A stretch of 19,546 bases of DNA, taken from positions 1 through 19,546 of the forward strand of contig DAOWLV010000008.1 in the NCBI GenBank assembly GCA_030643455.1, given 5' to 3'. The notes below the pieces were generated by a model. It made no database searches and was not told where the DNA came from. It was given only the letters and a program-made list of their open reading frames with translations. The stretch is from Candidatus Krumholzibacteriia bacterium (GTDB lineage Bacteria > Krumholzibacteriota > Krumholzibacteriia > LZORAL124-64-63). Below are positions 6,177-13,895 of the stretch, piece after piece; position 1 is the stretch's first letter, and each line of letters starts with the position of its first letter. The position numbers and the translations under genes are program-made.

Positions 6177-8240
6177 ATGAAAAAATTCACCCGACTTCAA
6201 CTGCTGGCCGCCATGTTCCTGGCGATTCTGGGTACCGCCAGTGCCTACGCGGACATTGTCTGCGTGCCGGATCTCCTGGTCCTGGACGCAGCGAACCCCG
6301 CCGGGGAAGTGGTGATTGACTACACCGGTGGAGGTTCGGCAAATGTCTTTGGCTACTCCCTGGACATCGTGTGGGACAACACTTTGGCAACCGCGGTATT
6401 TGCACTCCCGGACAATGGTCCCTTCAGCGGCGCGGCAACGTTTTTTGTCGTTCCGATCGCCCCGGGGCATGTGCGTGTCGACGCGGCCATCGGTGGCGCT
6501 GATCCCGGCATCACGTCCGGCGAACTGTGCAAGGTGACATTCACCGCGGTCGCGAGCGCGGTGGGCACATCCGTGATTGATCTGACGATCGAGAAATTGC
6601 GCGACCCCGACAACCAGGACGTGACCGGTGTGACCGCTGTCGATGGCCAGTTGGACGTGGACATGTTGGGGGCGCCGTCGGTGACGGATGTCCTGATCGT
6701 CAACGACACGCTGGGTCATACCGATGACTTCGTCAAGGACACCGATTCCATTACCGTGACGGCAAACGTAATCGACGACGATGTCGATTTTGATGAGACG
6801 AATATCGCGGCTGACCTGACCGGCCTGGGTGGAGGTGCAACGGTGGAACCGGATTCCTACGTCGCTTCGATCGCCACCTGGACGATCGCCTCAGCCGTGT
6901 GCAGTCCCGCCGACGGTCTGCTCACGGTAACGGTGACGGCAACCGATGCCGGCAGCAATACTGCCAACGACAGCGATACGATCACGGCCGACAATACGGC
7001 GCCGACTCCCCTGTCGGGTACCGGGGTCCTGCCCGGGCACGAACAGCTGCACCTCTCCTGGACGGATATCAGCGGCAACGATGACAACCCCATGGGAGTC
7101 GAGTTCCGCTATGCCGTCTGGGGCGAATATCCTGTCTATGATATTGCCCCACCAGCTTATCCCGACGACTACACGGAGGGTGACTTCGCAGTGCAGGTGA
7201 CGTCCGGAACGACCACCGACTGGCCGGTTGCCGGGCGCGATATCTATTACGTGGCGGGGTTTGTCTACGACATGGTCCTGCAGTACAGCGCCACCGGTGC
7301 CGAAAACCAGGGCCGGGCCACCAACTACTGGCTGGGCGACGTGGCAGGACCCAGCGGCGTCGACGGCATCGTTGATGTGCTCCACGACATCACCCAGCTG
7401 GGGGATACCTATGGCCTGCCGGACACCGACGGCGACTTCGACGAGTTCTGCGATGTCGGTCCTACCGATACCGGCAGCCCGCGAGGCGTGCCGATGCCCA
7501 ACGACGACCATGAAATCGGCTTCGAAGACATGATGGTCTTTGCGCTCAACTATTCCGTCGTCACGCCGTCGACCAAGGATTTGACCGGTGGCACGCCGAT
7601 CCTGGCCTGGCAACAGGTCAGCGAAAAAACCTGGGCCCTCAGCCTGGTGGCCAACGGGGGCGACCTGCAGGGCTTGAACCTGCGGGCCGATCTGCCGGCC
7701 GGCGTCGGTTGCACGGTTGCCGCCGGTGACCTGCTGGCCGACCAGTCGGCTCCGTTTTTCCTGCGCAATATGCCTCGGCACGGAGTTGATGCCGGTCTGG
7801 CGCTCTTCGGCCGAGGTGCCGGTTTCAGTGGCTCGGGCGAATTGGTGAGAGTCACTCTCAGTGAACCGGTCACTGAACTTGAAGTTGCCGTGACCGCACG
7901 GGATGCCGACAACAAGGGCCTGGACGTGGAAATGGATGCCTCGCAAGCGGCAGCGGTGCCGGCGGTGGCGAATTTATCCCAGAACTACCCCAATCCGTTC
8001 AACCCGAGCACCACGCTCACCTTCGAATTGCCCCAGGAGCGGCAAGTGCACCTGGCCGTTTACGCCCTGGATGGCACACTGGTCCGCACGCTGGTTTCGG
8101 GCCAGCGTGAGGCCGGACGTCACGAGGTCATCTGGGATGGCCGCGATGACGCCGGCCGGAGTGTGGCCACCGGCACCTATTTTGCGCCGGTACGCGCGGG
8201 TGATTTCAGTCAGATCCGCAAAATGGTTCTGTTGAAATGA
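6177..8240 (+). CDS. Secreted cohesin/dockerin-like modular protein with T9SS-like C-terminal domain
   Basis: A 687-residue protein starting at 6177 (GAGGAG eight bases upstream); the frame from 6141 lacks a ribosome site. Modules in order: Sec signal 1-25 (cleavage after AYA); cohesin-like beta-domain ~27-162 (YSLDIVWD ... GELCKVTF); Ig-like ~167-275; FnIII-like ~276-385; dockerin-like ~387-462 (DGIVDVLHDITQLGDTYG and DHEIGFEDMMVFALNYS); a second, more divergent cohesin-like domain ~465-594; and a FlgD-Ig/type A sorting-like domain 602-687 (NYPNPFNPSTT ... GTYF ... KMVLLK). In the FCB group such C-terminal domains direct export by the type IX system and surface attachment. It is first of three co-directional genes and overlaps the next by ATGA. 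Cohesin and dockerin modules in one chain could allow self-association or linkage to its neighbours. No enzymatic domain is seen. Confidence 0.8.
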   Translation: MKKFTRLQLLAAMFLAILGTASAYADIVCVPDLLVLDAANPAGEVVIDYTGGGSANVFGYSLDIVWDNTLATAVFALPDNGPFSGAATFFVVPIAPGHVRVDAAIGGADPGITSGELCKVTFTAVASAVGTSVIDLTIEKLRDPDNQDVTGVTAVDGQLDVDMLGAPSVTDVLIVNDTLGHTDDFVKDTDSITVTANVIDDDVDFDETNIAADLTGLGGGATVEPDSYVASIATWTIASAVCSPADGLLTVTVTATDAGSNTANDSDTITADNTAPTPLSGTGVLPGHEQLHLSWTDISGNDDNPMGVEFRYAVWGEYPVYDIAPPAYPDDYTEGDFAVQVTSGTTTDWPVAGRDIYYVAGFVYDMVLQYSATGAENQGRATNYWLGDVAGPSGVDGIVDVLHDITQLGDTYGLPDTDGDFDEFCDVGPTDTGSPRGVPMPNDDHEIGFEDMMVFALNYSVVTPSTKDLTGGTPILAWQQVSEKTWALSLVANGGDLQGLNLRADLPAGVGCTVAAGDLLADQSAPFFLRNMPRHGVDAGLALFGRGAGFSGSGELVRVTLSEPVTELEVAVTARDADNKGLDVEMDASQAAAVPAVANLSQNYPNPFNPSTTLTFELPQERQVHLAVYALDGTLVRTLVSGQREAGRHEVIWDGRDDAGRSVATGTYFAPVRAGDFSQIRKMVLLK

Positions 8241-11200
8241 TTTCGGCACGCGTAATAATCATTGCGCTTATCCTGTTGACGTCCGTCACTGCGGCGACGG
8301 CGGCGACATTGCTGGTGCCGTCCCAGTACGCGACGATCCAGTCGGCTGCAGACGCTGCGGTCGCTGGAGACGAGATCGTTGTCAGCGCCGGCGTCTATGA
8401 AGAACAGCTTGTGATCACCAAGGATCTCACGCTGAGCGGGACCGGCGTCGGCCAGACTTTTTTGCTGGCGCCGGTATTCATGCCCCACACCGTTCAAACC
8501 GGGCAATACAATGCCGTGATCCATGTCGAGCAACCGGCCACGGCCGTCACCTTGCGTGATTTTACTGTGGATGGGGCCGGCCGGGGGCGGGTGGACACCC
8601 GTTTTGTCGGCATCATGTACGACCGGGTCGGGGGCACGGCCGAGCGGATCGAGATCGTGAATTTCCACGAAACGCCGGTGTCTACGGCTCCCTCGGGAAT
8701 CGGGTTTTATTCCTATTCCAAAACCGTGGACGTGCTGAATCTGCTCGTTACCGACCTTGCCATCAACAACTTCCAGAAATCCGGTTATTCCTGTTTCGGC
8801 GGCGGCTGCCTGCAGGATGTCCGCAACGTCGTTGTCGATGCGTCAGGTTTGTATTCGGATGCCGTGCAGAACGGCTTCGAACTGCTGAACAGTTCTTCCG
8901 GTTCGCTGACAAACTGCACTTCGCGCCTGGTCTGGTACGATGGCGCTCCTATCGTCGGGACCACATCCGTCGGGTTCTTGTTCTATTACGCAGAGTCCTG
9001 GACCATGGATGGCAGCCTGGCTGACCAGTGTCAGTCGGGTTTGTACAGTATCGCCACGAATATCGTCGCCCGGGAAGTCGTTGTGGACGGCTATCCGTTC
9101 CCGCTGGAATTCAACTATGGAGTCGTGGCCAGGGGACCGGCATCCGGTCTGGCCAGTTCGAGTCTGGCTCCAGCAAGCTTTGCCAAGACCGGCGAACTTG
9201 CCCGGCCGCAACCCATGACAGGAATGGAACCGGATCTGGTGAGTGAGTTCGGCAAAATTGTGGCGCTGGACAACTTCACGGTGACGGGGTCTGAAATTGC
9301 CGGCTCGTTGGGGCTGGTGGCCTTTTCCGGCCTGGAGGAAATTTACCTCACGGTGGAAAACAGTACGCTGGCGGCATGGGAGGTCGGTATTCTGACCGCC
9401 GAGTCGGGCGCCGGCTGGGTCAGTGCCTGGGCTCGCAGTTGCCGGATCCTGGACAATACGGTGGCAGGAATTCTGGCCGGAACCCTTCGGCCGTTCGACG
9501 CGCGAGGAAACAACTGGGGCGACCCCACCGGTCCCCACCATCCGGTCACCAATCCCGCCGGAGTCGGCGATGAGGTGGGTGACAACGTGGTCTTTGACCC
9601 CTGGCTGCAGGGAAACGTCATCTGTGGACCGGTGCCCCGGTACATTGCCCAGGTCGATACCGATGGGGACGGTTACTCGGGGGAGCTTGTCGTTCGCTAT
9701 CTGGGAGGTGACGCCGAACCCGTTTACGGGTTCAGCATCGAACTGACCTGGGACCAGGCCGACATCACGGCCACGGTCGGCGATGTCGCGCGCCCGGAAG
9801 ATGGAATGTTCAAGAACGCAACCCTGTTTCAGGTCATGCCGATCAGTGATGGCCTGCGGGTGGATGGGGCGCTGGGGGGCGATCAAGACGGAATGGCAGC
9901 CGGTGCACTGTTCAAGGTCCGGTTTCATCTGGTCGCCGAAACGGATTATCTGGAGATTCCCATCACGGTCAATGTTCGCCACCTGCGCGACAACCTGAAC
10001 CGGGAAGTCTCCGGATACACCGCGGACGCCGGCCTGGTGATCGGCGATGTCGTGGCTCCGGTCATCGATATGCTGGAGCTGACCAATTCCTCGCTGGTCC
10101 ATACGGATGAATTCGCGAAAAACGGGGATCTGGTCAGAATCGATGCAGCTGTCGTCGACGGAGATCCCCTTTTCGGCCTGGCCAACGTGGTGGGCCATTT
10201 TGTATTCCTGCTCGGTTCGCCGGGCTGGTTGCTCAATGCCGATGCCTACACGCTTGGCGAATTCTCGTGGTTGGAGCGACCGGCGAGCCTTTATCCTGCC
10301 GACGGTCCGGTCTCCTTTTCAATAACGGCGACGGATCCGGCCGGCAATATTGCCACGGGAGCAGGCGGGGTTACAGCCGATAATACACCGCCGCAGACAG
10401 TTGCCGGTCTGGATGCCGTTGGTGGCCACAATCAGGTCACTCTTCAATGGAACGACCCGACGGGTCTGGATGCCAACCTGCGCCAGATCGTGATCAGGTC
10501 CAACCAGACGGACGATTATCCCTTCTACGAGTCTCCCGGCCCCGGATACCCGTTCGATCCAACCGACGGACAAGCCGTTTATTCGGGCCTCGGCACCGGA
10601 ACCGACGTATCCTATCCTGCCAGCGGGGCCGGGCGCGACGTGGTTTATTTTCAGGCATTTGCCGTGGACGAGGTCGATCTGGTATCAACGGCCGGAGCGG
10701 ATTCGCGCGATCGGACGACAAACTACCTGCTGGCCGATGTGACGGGCGGTGCCAGCGGCGTCTATGACGGGTTGACCGACATCTACGACGTCACGCGACT
10801 CGGTGATACCTATGGCCTGCCCCCCGGCGCGCCGGATTTCAATGCCGAGTGCGATGTTGCCCCCACGGACGACGATACCACCGACGGCGTGCCCGAGCCC
10901 GACGGCGCCATCGACATCGATGATCTCATGATTTTTGCGGACGTGTTTGGGCGCGATTTGAACCCGGGCCTGGCTGAACCGACCGCGATCCCCGTTACCG
11001 GGGTGGACCTGGTCTGGCGCCAGCCGGCGGAAGGGGTCTGGGTCCTGGAACTGGCAGAGCCCTGCGCCGCCCTGAAGGGTCTGCGCCTCAGTGCCTACCT
11101 ACCCGGCGGCGAGACCATGACCGTGACAGCGGGTACGTTGCTGAAACGTCAGGATGCTCCTTATTTCCTGCACGCAAAGCGGGATGGGCTGGACGTGTCG

Positions 11201-11647
11201 TTTGCCGTGCTCGGTGCCGGTGTGGGCATTGCCGGGACCGGCGAATTGCTGCGCATCGAGACTTCTCAACCGATGGCGGACCTGACGGTCAGGTGGGATG
11301 CCCGCGGCATGAACAATACCCGCTTGACGGTGAATGAAACATTGCCCACGCCGGGGCCTTTGTTGCCGACCGCGTTTGCCCTGCACGGCAATCATCCCAA
11401 CCCGTTCAACCCGGCGACGACCATCATCTTTGATTTGCCGTCGCCGCAGCTGGTACAGCTGGTGGTTTATGGGCTCGACGGGCGCCGGGTGGCTCAGGTG
11501 CTTAAGGCGCCGCTTCCGGCGGGACGTCAGCAGGTGACCTGGCGCGGACGTGATGACCAGGGCCGCGCCGTCGCCGCCGGTCTGTATCTGTATCGTGTGC
11601 AGGCCGGACCCTGGTCTGCCACTGGCAAATTGAACCTGGTCAAATAG
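8237..11647 (+). CDS. Secreted beta-helix protein with cohesin/dockerin-like modules and T9SS-like C-terminal domain
   Basis: A 1136-residue protein whose ATG overlaps the previous TGA (ATGA), so it is probably translationally coupled. Modules: signal ~1-23 (TAATA); right-handed parallel beta-helix ~24-460, starting with the pectate-lyase-like YATIQSAADAAVAGDEIVVS and ending with NNWGDPTGPHHP...DPWL; cohesin-like ~468-605; Ig-like ~606-715; FnIII-like ~716-830; dockerin-like ~832-906 (DGLTDIYDVTRLGDTYG, then DGAIDIDDLMIFADVFG); second cohesin-like ~918-1035; C-terminal sorting-like domain ~1045-1136 (NHPNPFNPATT ... GLYLYRVQ). Everything after the beta-helix is paralogous to the preceding protein. 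Beta-helices of this kind bind or cleave polysaccharides; catalytic residues are not identifiable, so adhesin and lyase roles both remain open. A free cysteine pair (GYSCFGGGC, ~185-191) might form a disulfide. Confidence 0.8.
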   Translation: MISARVIIIALILLTSVTAATAATLLVPSQYATIQSAADAAVAGDEIVVSAGVYEEQLVITKDLTLSGTGVGQTFLLAPVFMPHTVQTGQYNAVIHVEQPATAVTLRDFTVDGAGRGRVDTRFVGIMYDRVGGTAERIEIVNFHETPVSTAPSGIGFYSYSKTVDVLNLLVTDLAINNFQKSGYSCFGGGCLQDVRNVVVDASGLYSDAVQNGFELLNSSSGSLTNCTSRLVWYDGAPIVGTTSVGFLFYYAESWTMDGSLADQCQSGLYSIATNIVAREVVVDGYPFPLEFNYGVVARGPASGLASSSLAPASFAKTGELARPQPMTGMEPDLVSEFGKIVALDNFTVTGSEIAGSLGLVAFSGLEEIYLTVENSTLAAWEVGILTAESGAGWVSAWARSCRILDNTVAGILAGTLRPFDARGNNWGDPTGPHHPVTNPAGVGDEVGDNVVFDPWLQGNVICGPVPRYIAQVDTDGDGYSGELVVRYLGGDAEPVYGFSIELTWDQADITATVGDVARPEDGMFKNATLFQVMPISDGLRVDGALGGDQDGMAAGALFKVRFHLVAETDYLEIPITVNVRHLRDNLNREVSGYTADAGLVIGDVVAPVIDMLELTNSSLVHTDEFAKNGDLVRIDAAVVDGDPLFGLANVVGHFVFLLGSPGWLLNADAYTLGEFSWLERPASLYPADGPVSFSITATDPAGNIATGAGGVTADNTPPQTVAGLDAVGGHNQVTLQWNDPTGLDANLRQIVIRSNQTDDYPFYESPGPGYPFDPTDGQAVYSGLGTGTDVSYPASGAGRDVVYFQAFAVDEVDLVSTAGADSRDRTTNYLLADVTGGASGVYDGLTDIYDVTRLGDTYGLPPGAPDFNAECDVAPTDDDTTDGVPEPDGAIDIDDLMIFADVFGRDLNPGLAEPTAIPVTGVDLVWRQPAEGVWVLELAEPCAALKGLRLSAYLPGGETMTVTAGTLLKRQDAPYFLHAKRDGLDVSFAVLGAGVGIAGTGELLRIETSQPMADLTVRWDARGMNNTRLTVNETLPTPGPLLPTAFALHGNHPNPFNPATTIIFDLPSPQLVQLVVYGLDGRRVAQVLKAPLPAGRQQVTWRGRDDQGRAVAAGLYLYRVQAGPWSATGKLNLVK

Positions 11648-11695
11648 ACCCGCTCGCAGCCAACTGCGTGATGCCGGACAACCCGAGGAGAAGAC

Positions 11696-12475
11696 ATGAA
11701 ACGCTGGTTGTTGATTGTGATCCTGCTGGGCAGCAGCGGCGTTCCGGCTGCCGCGGACCCGGTTCTGCGCTGGGCTCCGGCCGATACGACCATCGGTCTT
11801 GGCCAGCAAGTCACTCTGTCGATCATGCTCGACGATGCGATAGAGGTGCGCACGATAGAGGTGTACATCGGCTACGACAGCGACATCATCTCCGCGGTCG
11901 ACGGTGGGCCCGGTCTGGCATTCAACGGTTTCAATCTATTCTCCGGTTTCGAGGAAGTTGACCCGGAAAACCCTGGTCAGTGGCACGGCTACTGTGTGGT
12001 CCTCGGCGCCGACGACTGGGTGGTGGGCCCGGGAGAACTTTTCCGTTGGACGGTCCAGGGAGGTACCCTGGGGACATCCGGTCTGGTCTCGGTCTCGGTA
12101 ACCCTTTTACCGCCTGGTGGTGGTGAATATGATGAAGTGGAATTGCCGCCGACCGATGTCGTGGTGACCGAGGCGAGTGCAGTGCCGGCGTTGATGGCTG
12201 GAGGCCCGACCTTGCACCTGTACCCCAATCCTTTCAACCCACGGGTCCAGGTCGACTTCTTTCTCGGTGAGCATCTGAGCGGTCTGCTGGAGGTTTACGA
12301 CATGCGGGGCCGGCGGGTGACGACGCTCTGGCAGGGAGTGGCGCCCCAGGCCGAGCAGATTGCCTGGGATGGGCGCGACGCACAGGGACGTGGTGTGCCC
12401 AGTGGGATCTACACCTTCTCATTGCAGCGGGCCGACGGATCCCGGATCACCACGCGGGGTACGCTCATTCGTTGA
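11696..12475 (+). CDS. Small secreted single-cohesin-like protein with T9SS-like C-terminal domain
   Basis: A 259-residue protein starting at 11696 behind GAGGAGAAG. Residues 1-20 are a Sec signal (cleavage near PAAA-D). Residues ~22-158 form a cohesin-like beta sandwich (TIEVYIGYDSDIISAV ... GELFRWTVQGG ... VSVTLLPPG). Residues ~172-259 are the same FlgD-Ig/type A sorting-like domain as in the two upstream proteins (LYPNPFNPRVQVDF ... WDGRDAQGRGVPSGIYTF). It has no dockerin. It lies 48 bp after the upstream gene on the same strand and probably belongs to the same operon. As the minimal cohesin partner it could receive the dockerins of the two larger proteins; this is inference from module content only. 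The gene is convergent with the PagL-like gene, 27 bp away. Confidence 0.78.
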   Translation: MKRWLLIVILLGSSGVPAAADPVLRWAPADTTIGLGQQVTLSIMLDDAIEVRTIEVYIGYDSDIISAVDGGPGLAFNGFNLFSGFEEVDPENPGQWHGYCVVLGADDWVVGPGELFRWTVQGGTLGTSGLVSVSVTLLPPGGGEYDEVELPPTDVVVTEASAVPALMAGGPTLHLYPNPFNPRVQVDFFLGEHLSGLLEVYDMRGRRVTTLWQGVAPQAEQIAWDGRDAQGRGVPSGIYTFSLQRADGSRITTRGTLIR

Positions 12476-12502
12476 CGGTCTGGTGTGCGGGAGTTCCACC
12501 CC

Positions 12503-13717
12503 TCAAAGTCCGACCTTGTACCCGATGGTCCATTCCAGATTGTCCGCGCTGCCGATTTCGTGGAAACGCACGTTGAGGCCGGCGAACCAGTTCTGGTAGA
12601 AGAATTGCTTCACACCCAACCGCTGGTATAAGTCAGGCAGACGACCTGGCACATCCTTTCTCAGGATCTTGTAGGCAAAATGAACGATGAGATGGGTCCG
12701 ATGGACCACGATTTCGTAGCCGGCGAACAGGGCCAGTTCGAAGTTGTCCCCGGTCGTGCCGTTGGCGTTCACGCCGTTTTTGATGCCATCGATAATGATG
12801 AGATCGCCCACCGACTCGTCGTATCCCAGATCCAATCCGAAGACGTAACGGGACTTGCAGGAAAAACGGCGGCCTACCCCTAGGGTGAGGTTGCCGATGA
12901 AGTAGCTCTTGTTCAGAAACTTTTCCACCTCGGGGCCGATGAGTTCCAGATTGAGGTTCCGCTTGCCGGCCGAGCCGGTCACCGTCAGGTCCCAACCGTC
13001 GGGATATTGATCGACATGACGGCGAGGGGGTGGGGCGACTGGCGTATCGGTGTCGTATTTGACGAACAGGAGGGGGCCGACCTGGTTGATCCCGTGGTTC
13101 GGGCGCTGTGTGCCGCCGTTCGAAAAGTGGGTGAAGGTGAGGCCGCCGATCAGCGCCCAGCGGTCGGCCAGGCGGTACTCGAGGTTTGGTCCACCTTCGA
13201 GATGGACGGAGCGGCCCAGGCCCATGGCGACGTTTTTCGGGTTGGTCACCGGATCGTAGGGTTGCCAATCGTTCGTCAAACCGAAGGCTAAACCGAAATT
13301 AAACTTCCAGCGCTCGCCTCTGATCAAGGGCCATTCGAAAAATCCATAGAGTGACGTGGGATTACCGAGTTCCACATCATTGTTGTAATCCGCCCCGTAG
13401 ATTCCGATTCCGTAGGAGGGGAAGTTGTAGGAGTGGTGCCAGTCCTTGGATCCATCGGTTTGCCAACCGAATTCCAGACGGAGCGACCTGAAACTATCGA
13501 TCGGTTCGCCGGACTGGTTGTCGCCGTTGAGAAAATCATTGGTTTGAAGCACCGATCCGGCCTGAAAGCCGCCGCGCAGGAAGTGGGAGGGGCCGGGGAA
13601 CGATTCTTCTTCTTTTTCCTCAGCCAAGGCGGGATTCACCGATGTCGAAAGCGTCAGAAAGAGGATGAACATTATCCAACGATGGGAAATGCCGGCCGAC
13701 GGGAAAAGCGATTTCAT
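12503..13717 (-). CDS. PagL-like acyloxyacyl hydrolase (lipid A 3-O-deacylase family)
   Basis: A 404-residue outer-membrane beta-barrel protein. The start at 13717 gives a good Sec signal (WIMFILFLTLSTSVNPALA, cleavage before EEKEEE); an upstream in-frame ATG at 13921 would run through the intergenic DNA and is rejected. Alternating hydrophobic strands follow. FTHFSNGGTQRPNHGIN carries the family signature: His197 and Ser199 match the PagL catalytic His-x-Ser, and Asn200 and Asn207 match its oxyanion asparagines. PagL removes the 3-linked acyl chain of lipid A in the outer membrane. The position of PagL's third residue (Glu) is Asn211 here. The protein is more than twice the length of PagL, with a C-terminal barrel half (~240-404); long versions occur in Bacteroidota. 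Its substrate in this organism is unproven. Confidence 0.75.
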   Translation of the reverse strand: MKSLFPSAGISHRWIMFILFLTLSTSVNPALAEEKEEESFPGPSHFLRGGFQAGSVLQTNDFLNGDNQSGEPIDSFRSLRLEFGWQTDGSKDWHHSYNFPSYGIGIYGADYNNDVELGNPTSLYGFFEWPLIRGERWKFNFGLAFGLTNDWQPYDPVTNPKNVAMGLGRSVHLEGGPNLEYRLADRWALIGGLTFTHFSNGGTQRPNHGINQVGPLLFVKYDTDTPVAPPPRRHVDQYPDGWDLTVTGSAGKRNLNLELIGPEVEKFLNKSYFIGNLTLGVGRRFSCKSRYVFGLDLGYDESVGDLIIIDGIKNGVNANGTTGDNFELALFAGYEIVVHRTHLIVHFAYKILRKDVPGRLPDLYQRLGVKQFFYQNWFAGLNVRFHEIGSADNLEWTIGYKVGL

Positions 13718-13840
13718 GGATGACCTGCCTGGCTTCATTGCGAAGGTGTTTCTCAGTAAAACAGCTCCATACCCGGACCATCCTAACAACCGGAATCCTG
13801 ATCTGACAAGTGTGAACACATAGTCGTCCGTGGCCGCGAA

Positions 13841-13872
13841 AGAAAAAACACCCTCCCGGCAGGGGAGGGTGC
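13841..13872 (-). terminator. Intrinsic terminator downstream of the sulfatase gene
   Basis: CACCCTCCC (13849-13857) and GGGAGGGTG (13863-13871) form a perfect 9-bp GC-rich stem with a 5-nt loop. Read on the minus strand it is followed by six T (complement of 13843-13848). It lies 24 bp past the sulfatase stop and before the PagL-like gene, so the two minus-strand genes are probably separate transcripts. Confidence 0.88.
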
Positions 13873-13895
13873 TGTGGGAAATCCGGTGCGACCTG

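Noticed and set aside
5807..6319. 170-codon plus-strand frame across the gene-free region and the start of the first secreted protein
   Set aside because: No recognisable features, overlaps the signal peptide of the real gene in another frame, and lacks a ribosome site.
8843..10198. 451-codon minus-strand frame opposite the beta-helix protein
   Set aside because: Antisense shadow with no signal, motif or ribosome site.
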